The notes: generated by a model from the sequence alone, not told the origin. A stretch of 38,482 nucleotides of DNA from Sporomusa acidovorans (GCF_900101845.1 NZ_FNAM01000011.1:95882-134363), one strand, 5' to 3'. Positions 9,290 to 18,723 are shown, numbered from the stretch's first letter. Translations and numbers: made by a program.

Positions 9290-10540
9290 TTACTGACTAA
9301 TTGCCTTGGCCCAGTCATATCCCTTGAGGTACGGATCGGGTTTAATGGTTTTGCCTGTGCTCCAAATTTCTTTAATCAAACCGTCCGGAGTCACTTCGCC
9401 AATGCGGACCGGTTTCCACAGGTGCTGATTTTCTCCTTCAATTTTCACCAAGCCCTCAGGAGCTTTAAATTCCAGTCCTTTAGCAGCTTCTTTCACTTTT
9501 TCGGTATCGGTCGTGCCCGCTTTCTTCACAGCCTCAGCCCACAGATAAACCTCAATATAAGCCGCTTCAATCGGATCGTCGGTTACACGGTCGGCACCGT
9601 ATTTTGCTTTATATTTTTGCACAAAGCTTTTGTTTTCCGGAGTATCTGTTGTTTGATAGTAGTTCCAGGATACGAGATGTCCGGCCATGTTGTCGGCACC
9701 GATACCCCGTACTTCTTCCTCGGCAATACTTACCGATAATGTCGTCAGATCTTTGGAAGTAATGCCGGCATCCTTCAATTGTTTAAAGAAGGCCACATTG
9801 CTGTCACCGTTTAGCGTATTAAACACAACATCCGGTTTGGCTGCCTTAATCTTATTAATAATTGTGGTATAGTCGGTATGTCCCAGCGGCGTATATTCTT
9901 CGGCAACCAGTTCGCCGCCCATAGCCTGCAGCTGCGCTTTGATTATCTTGTTGGCGGTTCTGGGGAATACATAGTCGGAACCAATCAGGAAGAATTTTTT
10001 GCCTTTATTCTTAAGCAGCCATTCTACAGCAGGAACAATCTGCTGATTCGGCGCGGCCCCTGTATAGAAAATGTTCGGTGATGCTTCCATGCCTTCGTAC
10101 TGCACCGGATACCATAACAGCCCTTTATTATCTTCAACAACCGGTAAGACGGCCTTGCGGCTGGCTGAAGTCCAACAGCCGAAGATGGTAGCCACTTTAT
10201 CTTTCTGCAGCAATTTTTTCGCCTTCTCGGCAAAGGTTGCCGGATTGGAGGCACCGTCCTCCACCACCGGTTCGATTTTCTTACCAAGTACACCGCCTGC
10301 GGCATTAATCTCTTCGATAGCCATGAGTTCGGCATCTCTAACCGATACTTCACTAATGGCCATGGTGCCGCTCAGAGAATGAAGCACACCTACTTTGATG
10401 GTATCAGACCCCGCTTCCTTGGTTTGAGCCGCCTGTTTTGTTGATGCGCAACCTGCTAATATGCTTGAGAAAACAAATGTCGTCAGGATTAACCCTGCAG
10501 CAATGCGTTTGCGAAACTTTCTCCAAAGACCATTTTTCAT
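9290..10540 (-). CDS. urtA: Urea ABC transporter substrate-binding lipoprotein UrtA
   Basis: Extracellular urea receptor (416 aa) of the LivJ/AmiC periplasmic-binding fold. It has a signal peptide with a basic start, hydrophobic core and lipobox LAGC (C31), so it is membrane-anchored outside. The UrtA fingerprint [25 protein letters not shown] is present, together with [15 protein letters not shown]. The start is the ATG at 10540, after AAAGGTGG at ordinary spacing; a GTG 18 bp upstream overlaps the ribosome site. It is the first gene of the urt-ure transcript and is preceded by a folded leader. Confidence 0.96.
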   Translation of the reverse strand: MKNGLWRKFRKRIAAGLILTTFVFSSILAGCASTKQAAQTKEAGSDTIKVGVLHSLSGTMAISEVSVRDAELMAIEEINAAGGVLGKKIEPVVEDGASNPATFAEKAKKLLQKDKVATIFGCWTSASRKAVLPVVEDNKGLLWYPVQYEGMEASPNIFYTGAAPNQQIVPAVEWLLKNKGKKFFLIGSDYVFPRTANKIIKAQLQAMGGELVAEEYTPLGHTDYTTIINKIKAAKPDVVFNTLNGDSNVAFFKQLKDAGITSKDLTTLSVSIAEEEVRGIGADNMAGHLVSWNYYQTTDTPENKSFVQKYKAKYGADRVTDDPIEAAYIEVYLWAEAVKKAGTTDTEKVKEAAKGLEFKAPEGLVKIEGENQHLWKPVRIGEVTPDGLIKEIWSTGKTIKPDPYLKGYDWAKAISQ

Positions 10541-10597
10541 ATGATTGCCACCTTTCACCTAAACTTGTTAACATAGTCTAGCTACAACCATGTTAGC

Positions 10598-10701
10598 CAT
10601 TGGCAGAAGCGCGCTCAATTTCAAAATAAAAAACGCTATGACGAATATCTGTTACGATATCCGTTCACAGCGCCTGTGCTGATTTATTGAAACTGCCAAT
10701 G
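10598..10701 (-). terminator. urtA leader: intrinsic terminator within a larger folded RNA
   Basis: On the minus strand a long imperfect stem (10634-10649 with 10656-10672, hexaloop) is followed by T6 (10628-10633), a convincing intrinsic terminator. It is enclosed by an outer perfect 9-bp pair (10598-10606 with 10693-10701) and a second pair (10619-10629 with 10684-10692, small bulge). An alternative hairpin, CACAG-GCG-CTGTG, would capture the 5' arm of the terminator stem. It may simply end the kinase-regulator transcript, or act as an attenuator for urtA. Confidence 0.7.
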
Positions 10702-10710
10702 TTTAATTTA

Positions 10711-10757
10711 ATTATATTATAGCAATCTTGCCGCGAGGAGAAAACATCACAATTGTG
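10711..10757 (-). promoter_or_regulatory. Candidate urt-ure promoter region with palindrome
   Basis: The minus strand reads TATAATATAAT (10711-10721), a good -10, with no recognisable -35 at 16-18 bp, as expected of an activator-dependent promoter. A perfect 10-bp palindrome, CACAATTGTG, lies at 10748-10757 just upstream. A start around 10705 would place the whole folded leader in the 5' UTR. The AraC-type regulator encoded next door is the obvious candidate activator, by inference. Confidence 0.4.
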
Positions 10758-10785
10758 CAATTTTGCCTTATAAAAATGCACATTA

Positions 10786-11871
10786 TTATAATCCTTGTTT
10801 TCTAAATTCCAAAGGCGTCATGCCGCTGTACTGTTTAAATAAGCGGCAAAAATAATCAATGCTGCTATAACCAAGCTTTTCACTCACTTCATAGTTTTTG
10901 TACTCGCCGGTACGCAAGAGGCATTTTGCATGTTCCATTTTGACCTTCGTCACATAATCGGTAAAATTATAGCCAATCCGCTGTTTGAATAATTTTCCCA
11001 GATAGCTTTTGGTAACATGAACTTCGGCGGCAATATTCTCTAAGGTAATATCTTTTTCCACATGCGTTAGGACATACTCACAGGTTTTCTTAATAATCCC
11101 GTCCGTATGATGCAGTTCATATTTTCTGATTACCGCCAGCATCTCGCCTAGCTTCTCCAGAAAAGCCTCTCTCACTGCGTCTATGGTCTGCTTTTGGCCG
11201 TCCGCCTCAGGAAAGACCAACTCTCCGATCTTTGCCAGCCAGGGAAACTGCCGGTAAATTTCGTCTCGGCTATTTACAAGCAGCTTCTCAAGTACCAGTT
11301 TGATTTTTAACACATCCGCTTGTCCAAAGGCTTTGCAGACTTCCCCAAAAACACTATCCGCCTCCTGCAGCAGTTCCCGGTCACCGGCCAGCAGCAGGGC
11401 TAACAGCCGTTTTTCCCCTTTCTCCGGATAACAGAGGGCAAGACTTTCCGCCAGCAGCCTTTTTTCCTCTTCCATACGTAAAGAAGCTTGCCGCTTTTCA
11501 TCCAGGTGTTTTCCGACTCTTGCCAGCATGTCACTTAAAATGTCATCATCCACCGGTTTGGTCATATAGTCGAAAACTCCCAGCCGTATACCCTGCTGCG
11601 CATATTCAAAATCGGTATAAGTACTGAGCAGAATCAGACAGATATCGATCTTCCGCGCACGCAGTTCCTGCAAAAATTCTATGCCGTTCATGCCCTGCAT
11701 CCTGATATCGGTAATGATTACATCAAATGTATCGGCTGCCAGTCGTTTAAAGGCTTCCTTGCCATCGCAGGCTTCCCCGGCAATACAAAAGCCATAGTGC
11801 TCCCAATTCTTAAATCGTTTCAACATGTATCTTACCGTTTTGTCATCATCCACCAATAATACCTTATACAT
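10786..11871 (-). CDS. AraC-type response regulator (YesN-like)
   Basis: Two-component response regulator (361 aa). The N-terminal receiver has the acidic pair in LLVDDD, phospho-acceptor D55 (VIITDIRMQG) and the switch lysine in MTKPVDD. A variable linker of about 130 residues follows. The C-terminal AraC domain carries two helix-turn-helix units (ITLENIAAEVHVTKSYLGKLFKQRIG, then YEVSEKLGYSSIDYFCRLFKQYSGMTPLEFRK). It is encoded 14 bp after the hybrid kinase and directly before urtA, so control of urea uptake and urease is likely. No experiment supports the ligand or target. Confidence 0.93.
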   Translation of the reverse strand: MYKVLLVDDDKTVRYMLKRFKNWEHYGFCIAGEACDGKEAFKRLAADTFDVIITDIRMQGMNGIEFLQELRARKIDICLILLSTYTDFEYAQQGIRLGVFDYMTKPVDDDILSDMLARVGKHLDEKRQASLRMEEEKRLLAESLALCYPEKGEKRLLALLLAGDRELLQEADSVFGEVCKAFGQADVLKIKLVLEKLLVNSRDEIYRQFPWLAKIGELVFPEADGQKQTIDAVREAFLEKLGEMLAVIRKYELHHTDGIIKKTCEYVLTHVEKDITLENIAAEVHVTKSYLGKLFKQRIGYNFTDYVTKVKMEHAKCLLRTGEYKNYEVSEKLGYSSIDYFCRLFKQYSGMTPLEFRKQGL

Positions 11872-11885
11872 AAGATTCCCTCCAC

Positions 11886-14582
11886 CTAACGAAATGATCC
11901 TTTGCTGAAATCCGGTAACAGCTCACGTATTTTTCCCGCCGCCTCATCAAAGCTGTAGGTTTGAATCGCATGCTGAAGCCAGGCATATTCTGCCGGCATT
12001 AGGGCTTGAAAATACTGCTTATGCACTTCAAAAAAATTTTTCGCTTCTGCATCGCCGCTATCCAGTAAGACCACAAGTTCCAGCGAAAGTTTTTCGTTTT
12101 CAGCATTTTCTGCCGCCTGGCTTGGTAACGTTGCTTCGCCATCTAAGGTTGCCGCGAATGCTTCAACCGCGGCAATGGTTGAAGCGAGCGCCGCCGCAAA
12201 TTTTTTTTGTTGCCATGATACCGCCTGCTGCTTCTGTTCCTGCAACACCCCGCCGAATTCTTTCGCAGCCGTTTTCAGGCAGTCCGCTCCGATATTGGCG
12301 GCAATTCCCTTGATGGTATGCAGCAGATGCCGCGCTGCTTCTGTTTGGCTGTCTGCCAGCAGTTTTGCCAGGCTTTCCGCGTCGTTACGGTGATGTAAAA
12401 CAAATTGCTCCAGAATTTCGCGATAAACGGCCTGCTTGCCACCGATGCGCTTAAGCCCTATGGCAAGGTCCAGCTCACTGCATTTGCCAGCTTCCGTCGG
12501 CTGCGGCGCTATTATATCGCCAATGCTTTCCATACCAAGGATTTTTTTCAGCATGTATAGTAATTTTGCCGGATTCAATGGCTTGGTAAGATAACCGGCC
12601 ATGCCCGCCTCTTTCGCTTTTTCCGCCGTACCTTCCACCGCATCTGCCGACAGGGCAATAATCGGCGGAGTTTGTTCGCCTTTATCCGCTCTTATCCGGC
12701 GCGTAGCTTCATAGCCATCCATTCGCGGCATGCGAATATCCATCAAAATAACATCATAGTACCGCATTTCGGCCAATTTTACGGCTTCAAAACCACTCCC
12801 GGCCGTATCGGCGGCAAACCCCAGACAAGTAAGAATTTCTTTTGTCATCTGCCGGTTAATATCGTTATCTTCCACCAGCAATACCTGTTTGCCGGTAAAA
12901 ACCGGTTCAAATTTTATCGTTTCTGGTTCGGACACAGCAGCCGGAATCGAATTGGCAAGCTCCAGTTGCAGCCTCACGCAAAAAGTCGATCCTTTACCCA
13001 CCGTACTTTCAACATGAATCTCGCCGCCCATCAGGTCGACAATCTTCCGGCAGATTGCCAGCCCCAGGCCGGTGCCGCCGTACTTGCGCGTTGTCGAAGC
13101 ATCTCCCTGGGTAAATACTTCAAATAATTGTGCCATCCGGTTTTGCGGGATGCCAATGCCGGTATCGGTCACATGAAAGCAAAGGGATACCTGCCGGCCT
13201 TGTTGTGACAAGAGCTCCACCAGAACATGCAAACCGCCTGTATGCGTAAATTTCAGTCCGTTGGAAAGCAAATTCAATAAAATTTGCTTGATTCTGGTTT
13301 TATCGCCTTTGACATAGCGCGGCACATCCGGCTTTATTTCATAGTCAAACGCCAGCTTTTTGCGCTGTGCCTCCACCTGCATAACACCGCAAAGATCCTG
13401 CAACAGCTCGTATAAGTCAAAGTCAATCCGTTCAAGGACCAGCTTGCGGGCTTCAATTTTAGAAAAATCCAGGATTTCATTAATAATTTCCAGCAGGTCT
13501 TTAGCCGCTTTGCCCAAATTTTGCAGGTATTTTGACTGTTTGAGGCCAAGCTGGGTGTTTGCCAGGAGGTACTGATAACCATTAATCGTGTTGAGCGGTG
13601 TCCGTATCTCATGGCTCATATGCGCCAAAAACTCGCTTTTGGCGTTATTGGCCATTTCAGCTTCTTCTTTCGCCGCCTTCATCGTTTCTTCGGCTTGTTT
13701 CCGCTTGACTAGCTCTTCCTGAAACGAATTGTACAATTCGTTAAAAGTCTGCGCGAGCAGCCGCAATTCCTGAGAACCCTCTGGCACCAGACTAATACTT
13801 TTATTCTGCAGCATAAACACTTTTAAATTCTCGGTATAGTGATTGATGGGGGAACTGACCTGAATAAATAAAATCCGGATTAACAGCGCAATCGCACAAA
13901 TGATAATCACGGCCAATACAATCTGCAAAACAGCCGCTTTGGTCGTTCTTTCGCGGGCCGCCGTCAATTCGGCCTCAAGCCGCTGATTCATCATGGTCTG
14001 GAAGTTGGCAATCGGTTCCATAATACTGCGTTTATCGGCATCATATTTGTCATCAAACATAATCTCCCGGGCCTTTGCCAGTTTCTCCTCCGGACTGAGC
14101 CGCCCTTCCTCTGCCGTCAGCTGATAAGAAGCGACTTCCGGCGGCATTTCCTGTTCGGCCGCATGTTCAGCTTCTAACAGCAGACGCATGGAGTGCCGTT
14201 CAGTATTAACCAGCAAATCGGAGTTTTTTTTCGCCTCTGCCAGAAAAGCCAATTCCTCGTCAGGCGAATTAAGTTCCCCCAGCCGTTCGATCACATTGTC
14301 CCGTGTCCGGGTGATATTGATTTCCTCCCAATAGCGGTACATATGAACCGCATCCCGGGTTACCGAATATTTGCGGGCTTCCTCCGTAAGGTAATCCGAT
14401 GCTTTCGCTAAGTCAATTCCCAACTGCTTGAATTCCGTTCTTCTTTGCTCGGCAACCTGTTCATCTTTGATACTGACATGCATGTACTCAATACTGCAGG
14501 CCAGCAATACGGCAATGAAAAAAAATATTCCCATGGTTAATGTGCTGATTGTCGACTGTTTGATCATCATTTTCCGCTTCAT
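11886..14582 (-). CDS. Membrane hybrid histidine kinase with receiver and Hpt domains
   Basis: BarA/EvgS-type sensor kinase (898 aa). Membrane helices lie at about 11-31 and 216-240, enclosing a ~180-residue helical external sensor. There follow a HAMP-like/coiled-coil linker, HisKA with H324 ([11 protein letters not shown]), HATPase with [16 protein letters not shown] and GGTGLGLAI boxes, a receiver with D615 (LMDIRMP) and an Hpt domain with H755 (LLHTIKG). All four phosphotransfer sites look functional. The start is the ATG at 14582 after GGGGTGAG; a TTG 39 bp upstream lies in the leader. It probably phosphorylates the AraC-type regulator just downstream. The signal is unknown; nitrogen status or urea/amide is suggested only by the neighbours. 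Confidence 0.93.
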   Translation of the reverse strand: MKRKMMIKQSTISTLTMGIFFFIAVLLACSIEYMHVSIKDEQVAEQRRTEFKQLGIDLAKASDYLTEEARKYSVTRDAVHMYRYWEEINITRTRDNVIERLGELNSPDEELAFLAEAKKNSDLLVNTERHSMRLLLEAEHAAEQEMPPEVASYQLTAEEGRLSPEEKLAKAREIMFDDKYDADKRSIMEPIANFQTMMNQRLEAELTAARERTTKAAVLQIVLAVIIICAIALLIRILFIQVSSPINHYTENLKVFMLQNKSISLVPEGSQELRLLAQTFNELYNSFQEELVKRKQAEETMKAAKEEAEMANNAKSEFLAHMSHEIRTPLNTINGYQYLLANTQLGLKQSKYLQNLGKAAKDLLEIINEILDFSKIEARKLVLERIDFDLYELLQDLCGVMQVEAQRKKLAFDYEIKPDVPRYVKGDKTRIKQILLNLLSNGLKFTHTGGLHVLVELLSQQGRQVSLCFHVTDTGIGIPQNRMAQLFEVFTQGDASTTRKYGGTGLGLAICRKIVDLMGGEIHVESTVGKGSTFCVRLQLELANSIPAAVSEPETIKFEPVFTGKQVLLVEDNDINRQMTKEILTCLGFAADTAGSGFEAVKLAEMRYYDVILMDIRMPRMDGYEATRRIRADKGEQTPPIIALSADAVEGTAEKAKEAGMAGYLTKPLNPAKLLYMLKKILGMESIGDIIAPQPTEAGKCSELDLAIGLKRIGGKQAVYREILEQFVLHHRNDAESLAKLLADSQTEAARHLLHTIKGIAANIGADCLKTAAKEFGGVLQEQKQQAVSWQQKKFAAALASTIAAVEAFAATLDGEATLPSQAAENAENEKLSLELVVLLDSGDAEAKNFFEVHKQYFQALMPAEYAWLQHAIQTYSFDEAAGKIRELLPDFSKGSFR

Positions 14583-14620
14583 TTCGCTCACCCCTTGGGG
14601 TATTTGCTGTCTTCCGGGCA

Positions 14621-14668
14621 AATAAAAAAAGACATAAAGCCAGTTTGATTGCTCAACCGGCCCCTATG
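14621..14668 (-). terminator. Terminator hairpin in the kinase 5' leader
   Basis: On the minus strand a GC-rich stem (outer CATA/TATG at 14633-14636 and 14665-14668, inner GCC/GGC and GTT/AAC pairs, GCAA-type loop) is followed by seven T residues (14624-14630). The nearest gene upstream is transcribed the other way. The terminator therefore has no upstream gene to end and sits between promoter and coding region, as an attenuator would. Confidence 0.65.
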
Positions 14669-14702
14669 CCTTGGTAAATCAATTCTTTTTTTATATGCAT
14701 TT

Positions 14703-14731
14703 ATTGTAGTGCAAAATCAAAAGTTTTACAA
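14703..14731 (-). promoter_or_regulatory. Candidate promoter for the kinase-regulator pair
   Basis: Minus-strand TTGTAA (14726-14731), 17 bp, TACAAT (14703-14708). Transcription would begin near 14696 and run through the leader terminator at 14621-14668 before reaching the kinase start at 14582. Confidence 0.5.
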
Positions 14732-14820
14732 TATGAAATATTCTTTTCGTATTTACCTTACTTGCCTTTGCCCCAAATCTCTTTTAAAATCTATGTATAT
14801 ACAATATGCTAAAAAATTTT

Positions 14821-14844
14821 GCAGGCAATATACCTTCCGCCTGC
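14821..14844. promoter_or_regulatory. Inverted repeat upstream of the orphan receiver-kinase
   Basis: GCAGGC (14821-14826) and GCCTGC (14839-14844) form a 6-bp inverted repeat with a 12-nt spacer. It lies upstream of a TATAAT at 14875-14880. It could be an operator or a small hairpin; no regulator is assigned. Confidence 0.3.
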
Positions 14845-14900
14845 ACCTACAAAATTTTTCAATGCGGAACGGTATATAATCAAATGTGGAGATGGTAAGC

Positions 14901-15998
14901 TTGGCAGAAATCGTCCCTTCGCTTAACTTTCCGGAAATCCTTTTGGTCGATGATACGCCGGAAGACATAGAATTCGCCTTATCGGTACTGCGTGACAATA
15001 ACTTCAAAGTCAGAGTGGCCACAAAAGGAAGCACCGCTTTAAAACTGCTCGAACAGCACCAGCCGGACCTCATTCTCTTAGATATTTTTATGCCTGAAAT
15101 GGATGGGTTTGAAGTATGCAAAATTATCAAAGAAGATACGGATTACCGCAATATTCCTATCATCTTTTTAACTTCCAGCAATGACGAAGCCAGTATAAAA
15201 AAGGGGTTTGCACTAGGTGGTCAGGATTATGTGATCAAACCGTATAACACCTCCGAACTCCTCGCCCGTGTCCGCACACATATCAAACTAAAGCAACAGA
15301 CTGAATCGCTGCTGGCGGCCAACCGCGAACTGGACAGTTTCTGCTATTCGGTGTCGCACGATTTAAAAGCACCGCTCCTGTCTATTGGCAAATTAACCGA
15401 ATATCTCACAGCCGACTATCAGGACAAACTCGGCGACGACGGCAATGAACTGCTTGCCAATATTCAGGAAAAATCGCTGGAAGTCATTGCAACGATTGAT
15501 CACTTGCTGGAGTTGTCCCGCACCAGCGAAATGCAAATGCATAAGGAAACCATTCATCTGGAGCGGTTATTCCGGGAGGTTTATGATGAACTGGTTACAT
15601 TGGAGCCGCCAAGGCAAATCACTTTCACCGTAAACTCCCTGCCGGATATTCAAGCCGACCCCATCATGTTTAAACTGCTGATTACCAACATACTTTCCAA
15701 TTCGCTGAAATATACATGCAATAGAAAAAACGCCACGATTGAAGTCTCTTCCTTCAATCATGGCGGCGAAACCGTCATCGCCGTAAAGGATAACGGCGCA
15801 GGCTTTGATATGCGTTATGCCGCAAGACTATTCAAAGTCTTTCAGCGTCTTCATTCTGATAACGAATTTAAGGGATCAGGGGTGGGGCTTGCCATTAGTC
15901 AAAAAATCGTAAAAAGGCATAACGGCAAAGCCTGGATTACCGGCGAAACTGACAAAGGGGCAACCTTTTATTTTAGCCTGCCGAACTGCGGGGGATAA
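14901..15998 (+). CDS. Response receiver-histidine kinase (cytoplasmic)
   Basis: Soluble signalling protein (365 aa) with an N-terminal receiver (ILLVDD, D61 in LILLDIFMPEMDG, switch lysine in VIKPYN), then HisKA with H153 in YSVSHDLKAPL (phytochrome-like class) and HATPase (ILSNSLKYT, DNGAGFDMRYAARLFKVFQRLH, GSGVGLAI). No membrane segment is present. The start is the TTG at 14901, 9 nt after GGAG; the upstream GTG at 14886 has no ribosome site. It diverges from the hybrid kinase gene, so it may take its receiver phosphate from that kinase or a neighbour. The output partner is unknown. Confidence 0.88.
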   Translation: MAEIVPSLNFPEILLVDDTPEDIEFALSVLRDNNFKVRVATKGSTALKLLEQHQPDLILLDIFMPEMDGFEVCKIIKEDTDYRNIPIIFLTSSNDEASIKKGFALGGQDYVIKPYNTSELLARVRTHIKLKQQTESLLAANRELDSFCYSVSHDLKAPLLSIGKLTEYLTADYQDKLGDDGNELLANIQEKSLEVIATIDHLLELSRTSEMQMHKETIHLERLFREVYDELVTLEPPRQITFTVNSLPDIQADPIMFKLLITNILSNSLKYTCNRKNATIEVSSFNHGGETVIAVKDNGAGFDMRYAARLFKVFQRLHSDNEFKGSGVGLAISQKIVKRHNGKAWITGETDKGATFYFSLPNCGG

Positions 15999-16144
15999 TT
16001 ATTTTTCTTAGCTGCCATTCTGTTACGCACTCTGATCGTATAAAGAAAGAAATTTATCATAGCAGTTGTTTTGACGTGTTGGATATAATTATAAAAAAAG
16101 AAAGAAAACCAAAAAGAACTGCCCTGTGCTTTCTATAATGTCAC

Positions 16145-16160
16145 AATTTGGGGACAAATT
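16145..16160. promoter_or_regulatory. Inverted repeat AATTTG-N4-CAAATT upstream of the DeoR gene
   Basis: A perfect 6-bp inverted repeat with a 4-bp spacer lies 33 bp before the -35 of the regulator gene. The same core occurs before the NAD-dependent dehydrogenase at 26322-26337. Candidate operator; the binding protein is unknown. Confidence 0.4.
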
Positions 16161-16166
16161 ATTTTT

Positions 16167-16181
16167 GTTTTCCTTTGTTTT
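16167..16181 (+). promoter_or_regulatory. Candidate RhaR operator (regulator side)
   Basis: GTTTTCCTTTGTTTT. The same element with two central changes (GTTTTATTTTGTTTT) occurs at 22483-22497 upstream of rhaB. T-rich direct repeats are usual for DeoR-family operators. It lies 11 bp upstream of the -35. Confidence 0.45.
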
Positions 16182-16192
16182 GTTCTTTTATG

Positions 16193-16222
16193 TTGACTCT
16201 TAAAAGAGCCTAAGTGTATAAT
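16193..16222 (+). promoter_or_regulatory. Promoter of the DeoR regulator gene
   Basis: TTGACT (16193-16198), 18 bp, TATAAT (16217-16222); near-consensus sigma-A promoter. The start of transcription would be near 16229, 24 bp before the ATG. Confidence 0.75.
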
Positions 16223-16252
16223 AAAAAGAAAAAATTTTATGGGGTGCTTTTT

Positions 16253-17008
16253 ATGCTCGGCCTTGAACGCCGTAGAAAAATCATGGAACAACTGACTCAG
16301 GATCGAAAGGTTTATGTCGCCGATCTCAGCAGGAAATTCCAAGTCACAGAAGAAACCATCCGCCGCGATTTGGAAAAATTAGAACAGCAGAATTTGTTAC
16401 AGCGTAATTATGGTGGAGCTGTCCTTAATGAGCATACCAGTGAGGATATCTCATTTATCAAGCGAACTTCCATCAACAATGCAGATAAGGAATTCATTGC
16501 CCAAAAAGCCGAATATCTCATCAATGACGGTGATACCCTCATGGTTGATGCCAGCACGACATGTCTGGCACTATTGCAGCGTCTTAAAACAAGAAATCAC
16601 CTGACGATCATCACAAATTCCATTCGCTTAGTAAATGAATTTGTCAACTCTTCTTTTACCATCATTTCCAGCGGCGGTATCCTGCGTGCCAGTTCTTATG
16701 CACTCACCGGGCCGGCTGCCTGCAGCATATTGGAAAAATACTATGTTGACCTGGCCATTATCAGTTGTAAGGGTATTGACCGTACACGGGGTATTATGGA
16801 ATCAAACGAACCGGAAAGCCTAATTAAGCAAGCCATGATTAAACAAGCAAAAAAATCCATTCTACTCGCTGATTATTCCAAGTTCGATAAGACAGCCTTC
16901 ATCAAAACCTGTGATTTTGCACCCATCAATTACATTGTGACAAATAAAGAACCTTCCGCCGAATGGCTGGATTTCTTTAGCCAACACCAGATTAAACTCA
17001 TTTATTGA
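16253..17008 (+). CDS. DeoR-family transcriptional regulator, probable rhamnose regulator
   Basis: DeoR-type repressor or activator (251 aa). The N-terminal winged helix reads RRRKIMEQLTQDRKVYVADLSRKFQVTEETIRRDLEKLEQQ (about residues 6-46). The C-terminal sugar-phosphate-binding domain has DGDTLMVDASTTC, ITNS, SSGGILR and the typical DLAIISCKGID and ILLADYSKFDK segments. The start is the ATG at 16253 with GGGGTG upstream; an upstream ATG at 16214 lies in the promoter. It converges with the rha operon, whose promoter carries a matching element. DeoR-type RhaR regulators are known in Firmicutes, so this role is likely but inferred. Confidence 0.85.
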   Translation: MLGLERRRKIMEQLTQDRKVYVADLSRKFQVTEETIRRDLEKLEQQNLLQRNYGGAVLNEHTSEDISFIKRTSINNADKEFIAQKAEYLINDGDTLMVDASTTCLALLQRLKTRNHLTIITNSIRLVNEFVNSSFTIISSGGILRASSYALTGPAACSILEKYYVDLAIISCKGIDRTRGIMESNEPESLIKQAMIKQAKKSILLADYSKFDKTAFIKTCDFAPINYIVTNKEPSAEWLDFFSQHQIKLIY

Positions 17009-17020
17009 TTTAAAGCCGGA

Positions 17021-17068
17021 AAACAAAAAGCAAAAAATTCCCTATAAGGAATTTTTTGCTTTTTGTTT
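17021..17068. terminator. Bidirectional terminator between the DeoR gene and rhaM
   Basis: A 21-bp perfect inverted repeat (17021-17041 and 17048-17068) with a 6-nt loop, and T-runs in the arms on both strands. It lies between two convergent stop codons, so it can end both transcripts. Confidence 0.9.
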
Positions 17069-17083
17069 CAATTAAAGATATTA

Positions 17084-17401
17084 CTATTTTAGATAGAACA
17101 CTTCTCGCATTTTCGGCTGCGCTCCGGTTTTCGGATCCATAACCATTGTCATAACGTCTTTCATATATTCATTCCATTTAGCAACAATTTGGCTTTCCGC
17201 CTGGTGCTTTTCCGCAAACGCTACGCCTTTTTCACATTCAAAATAGCCAAATACTTCATTTCCGATATTCCAGATGGAATAATTGCCTATGCCCGCGTCT
17301 TTCAGGACCTGCTTCATTTCCGGCCAAATCTCATCATGACGCTTTTTATATTCCTCAATTCTTCCCTCATGCACAATTGCCTTCCAGGCAAATCTCTCCA
17401 T
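17084..17401 (-). CDS. rhaM: L-rhamnose mutarotase
   Basis: Small cytoplasmic enzyme (105 aa) interconverting alpha- and beta-L-rhamnose, so that the isomerase receives its preferred anomer. Length matches the ~104-residue family. The catalytic His22 (KRHDEIWPEM) and the aromatic WNIGNEVFGYFE segment are present. It is the last gene of the rhamnose operon, 29 bp after the transporter, and is followed by the bidirectional terminator. Confidence 0.95.
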   Translation of the reverse strand: MERFAWKAIVHEGRIEEYKKRHDEIWPEMKQVLKDAGIGNYSIWNIGNEVFGYFECEKGVAFAEKHQAESQIVAKWNEYMKDVMTMVMDPKTGAQPKMREVFYLK

Positions 17402-17430
17402 ATAATTGCATGCTCCTTTCTGCTTTTAAT

Positions 17431-18723
17431 TTAACATCCGGCAGAAACATTGACCCCATAACGTTCTTGTTCGATCTGTTCGAGCGTCTTGCCGCGTGTA
17501 TCAGGCGCTCCGAGTGTGCCAATAATCAGGCTGACAGCAGCAAAAACGACCATAAGCATAACAGCATATTGAAAACCCAAACTCTCCATAATAATCGGGA
17601 AGGCAAATGCCCAGGCTGCAGCGGCAAACCGCGTTACAAAGAAAGTAAAACCCTGTGCCGTCGCACGGTAGCGGGAAGGAAACAGTTCACTGCACCAAAG
17701 CTGATAAAAGGCTTGCTGTCCTGCTCCATTATTAATGCCGGCAAATGCCGTAAAAGCAAAGACCATGCCCATTGTCATCGAATCCGGTGGCAGCAGCCAC
17801 ATTGACCAAGCAAGAACATAAATACCGCCGATGATAAAATACAAAAGCCGATGGTTTACACGGTCGCCCAAGCCCATAAAGATAAAGAATGTCGCAGCAA
17901 TCGACATGACAAACGAACCTACCTGCAGGGCATTGCTCATGGCATTGGAAAGATTGCCAACATGCTCAAAAATATAAGGCATAAAAAATCCCCAGGTACT
18001 GGCGCATAAATTCCAGATAGAATAAACCCCGCAGAGGAATAACACTGTTTTTAGATTGATGCCGCTAAATAGCACACTATAAGAAACCTTCTCCATGCGT
18101 CCTTCGGCAAGCAATTCATTTTCTTTTTCCTTAGCTTCCTGCCAGTCTTTGGATTCCGGCATATGCAAACGCTGGTACCAAACCCAAGCTGCAACAAGAA
18201 TCAAATGGCCAAAGACAAGGCGGTTACCCAATAAGCCCAAATCACTCAACAAAACCGAAAAAATCAAAACGGCCGCGGGTCCGAGCGCCCAGGCAAACTG
18301 AGCAGAACCGCAATGCTTTGCCCTATTTTCCGCTGGCGCTTCTTCCGCAATCATGGTCCACGATGCCACGACATCCGCGCCTACGCCCAAACCTACAATA
18401 ATATAGCCGCTTAAGAGCATGGCGTAGTTGATACCAAAGACAATGAACAACATACCGATGATATAAACCAGCAGATCATAGGTATAAACGAATTTGCGCC
18501 CGTATTTGTCACAAAGGCGGCCGCCAATCAAGGCTCCCACAGCAGCAGAACCTGCATTTGAACTAAGCGCTCCTAAGAGCCCTAGTTGAGTTCCATCCAT
18601 TCCCAGGTACGCTTGCCATAAACTTAGACCTGCAGCGCCGGCTACGATAGAACCGGCATCAATGTAACTCGTCATTGCAGCAATTATGGTTTTTTTCCAT
18701 GCGGAAGGTTCCTGTGTTGTCAT
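17431..18723 (-). CDS. MFS sugar transporter, probable L-rhamnose permease
   Basis: Major facilitator protein of the sugar-porter type (430 aa), about 12 membrane helices. Seen are GGRLCDKYGRKFVY (the A-motif between helices 2 and 3), a central charged loop (PESKDWQEAKEKENELLAEGRMEK), SRYRATAQGFTFFVTRFAAA near helix 10-11 and a C-terminal TRGKTLEQIEQERYG, typical of the family. It lies between rhaD and rhaM, so L-rhamnose is the probable substrate. RhaT of enterobacteria is unrelated. A stem-loop separates it from rhaD. Confidence 0.85.
   Translation of the reverse strand: MTTQEPSAWKKTIIAAMTSYIDAGSIVAGAAGLSLWQAYLGMDGTQLGLLGALSSNAGSAAVGALIGGRLCDKYGRKFVYTYDLLVYIIGMLFIVFGINYAMLLSGYIIVGLGVGADVVASWTMIAEEAPAENRAKHCGSAQFAWALGPAAVLIFSVLLSDLGLLGNRLVFGHLILVAAWVWYQRLHMPESKDWQEAKEKENELLAEGRMEKVSYSVLFSGINLKTVLFLCGVYSIWNLCASTWGFFMPYIFEHVGNLSNAMSNALQVGSFVMSIAATFFIFMGLGDRVNHRLLYFIIGGIYVLAWSMWLLPPDSMTMGMVFAFTAFAGINNGAGQQAFYQLWCSELFPSRYRATAQGFTFFVTRFAAAAWAFAFPIIMESLGFQYAVMLMVVFAAVSLIIGTLGAPDTRGKTLEQIEQERYGVNVSAGC

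Noticed and set aside
10598..10701. Guanidine-I (ykkC) riboswitch or ANTAR target before urtA
   Set aside because: The conserved ACGR-type core and the paired hexaloops with A1 and G4 are not found; the terminator loop reads GTAACA on the minus strand.
16068..16100. Second promoter (TTGACG and TATAAT) before the DeoR gene
   Set aside because: The two boxes are only about 7 bp apart, too close for a sigma-A promoter.
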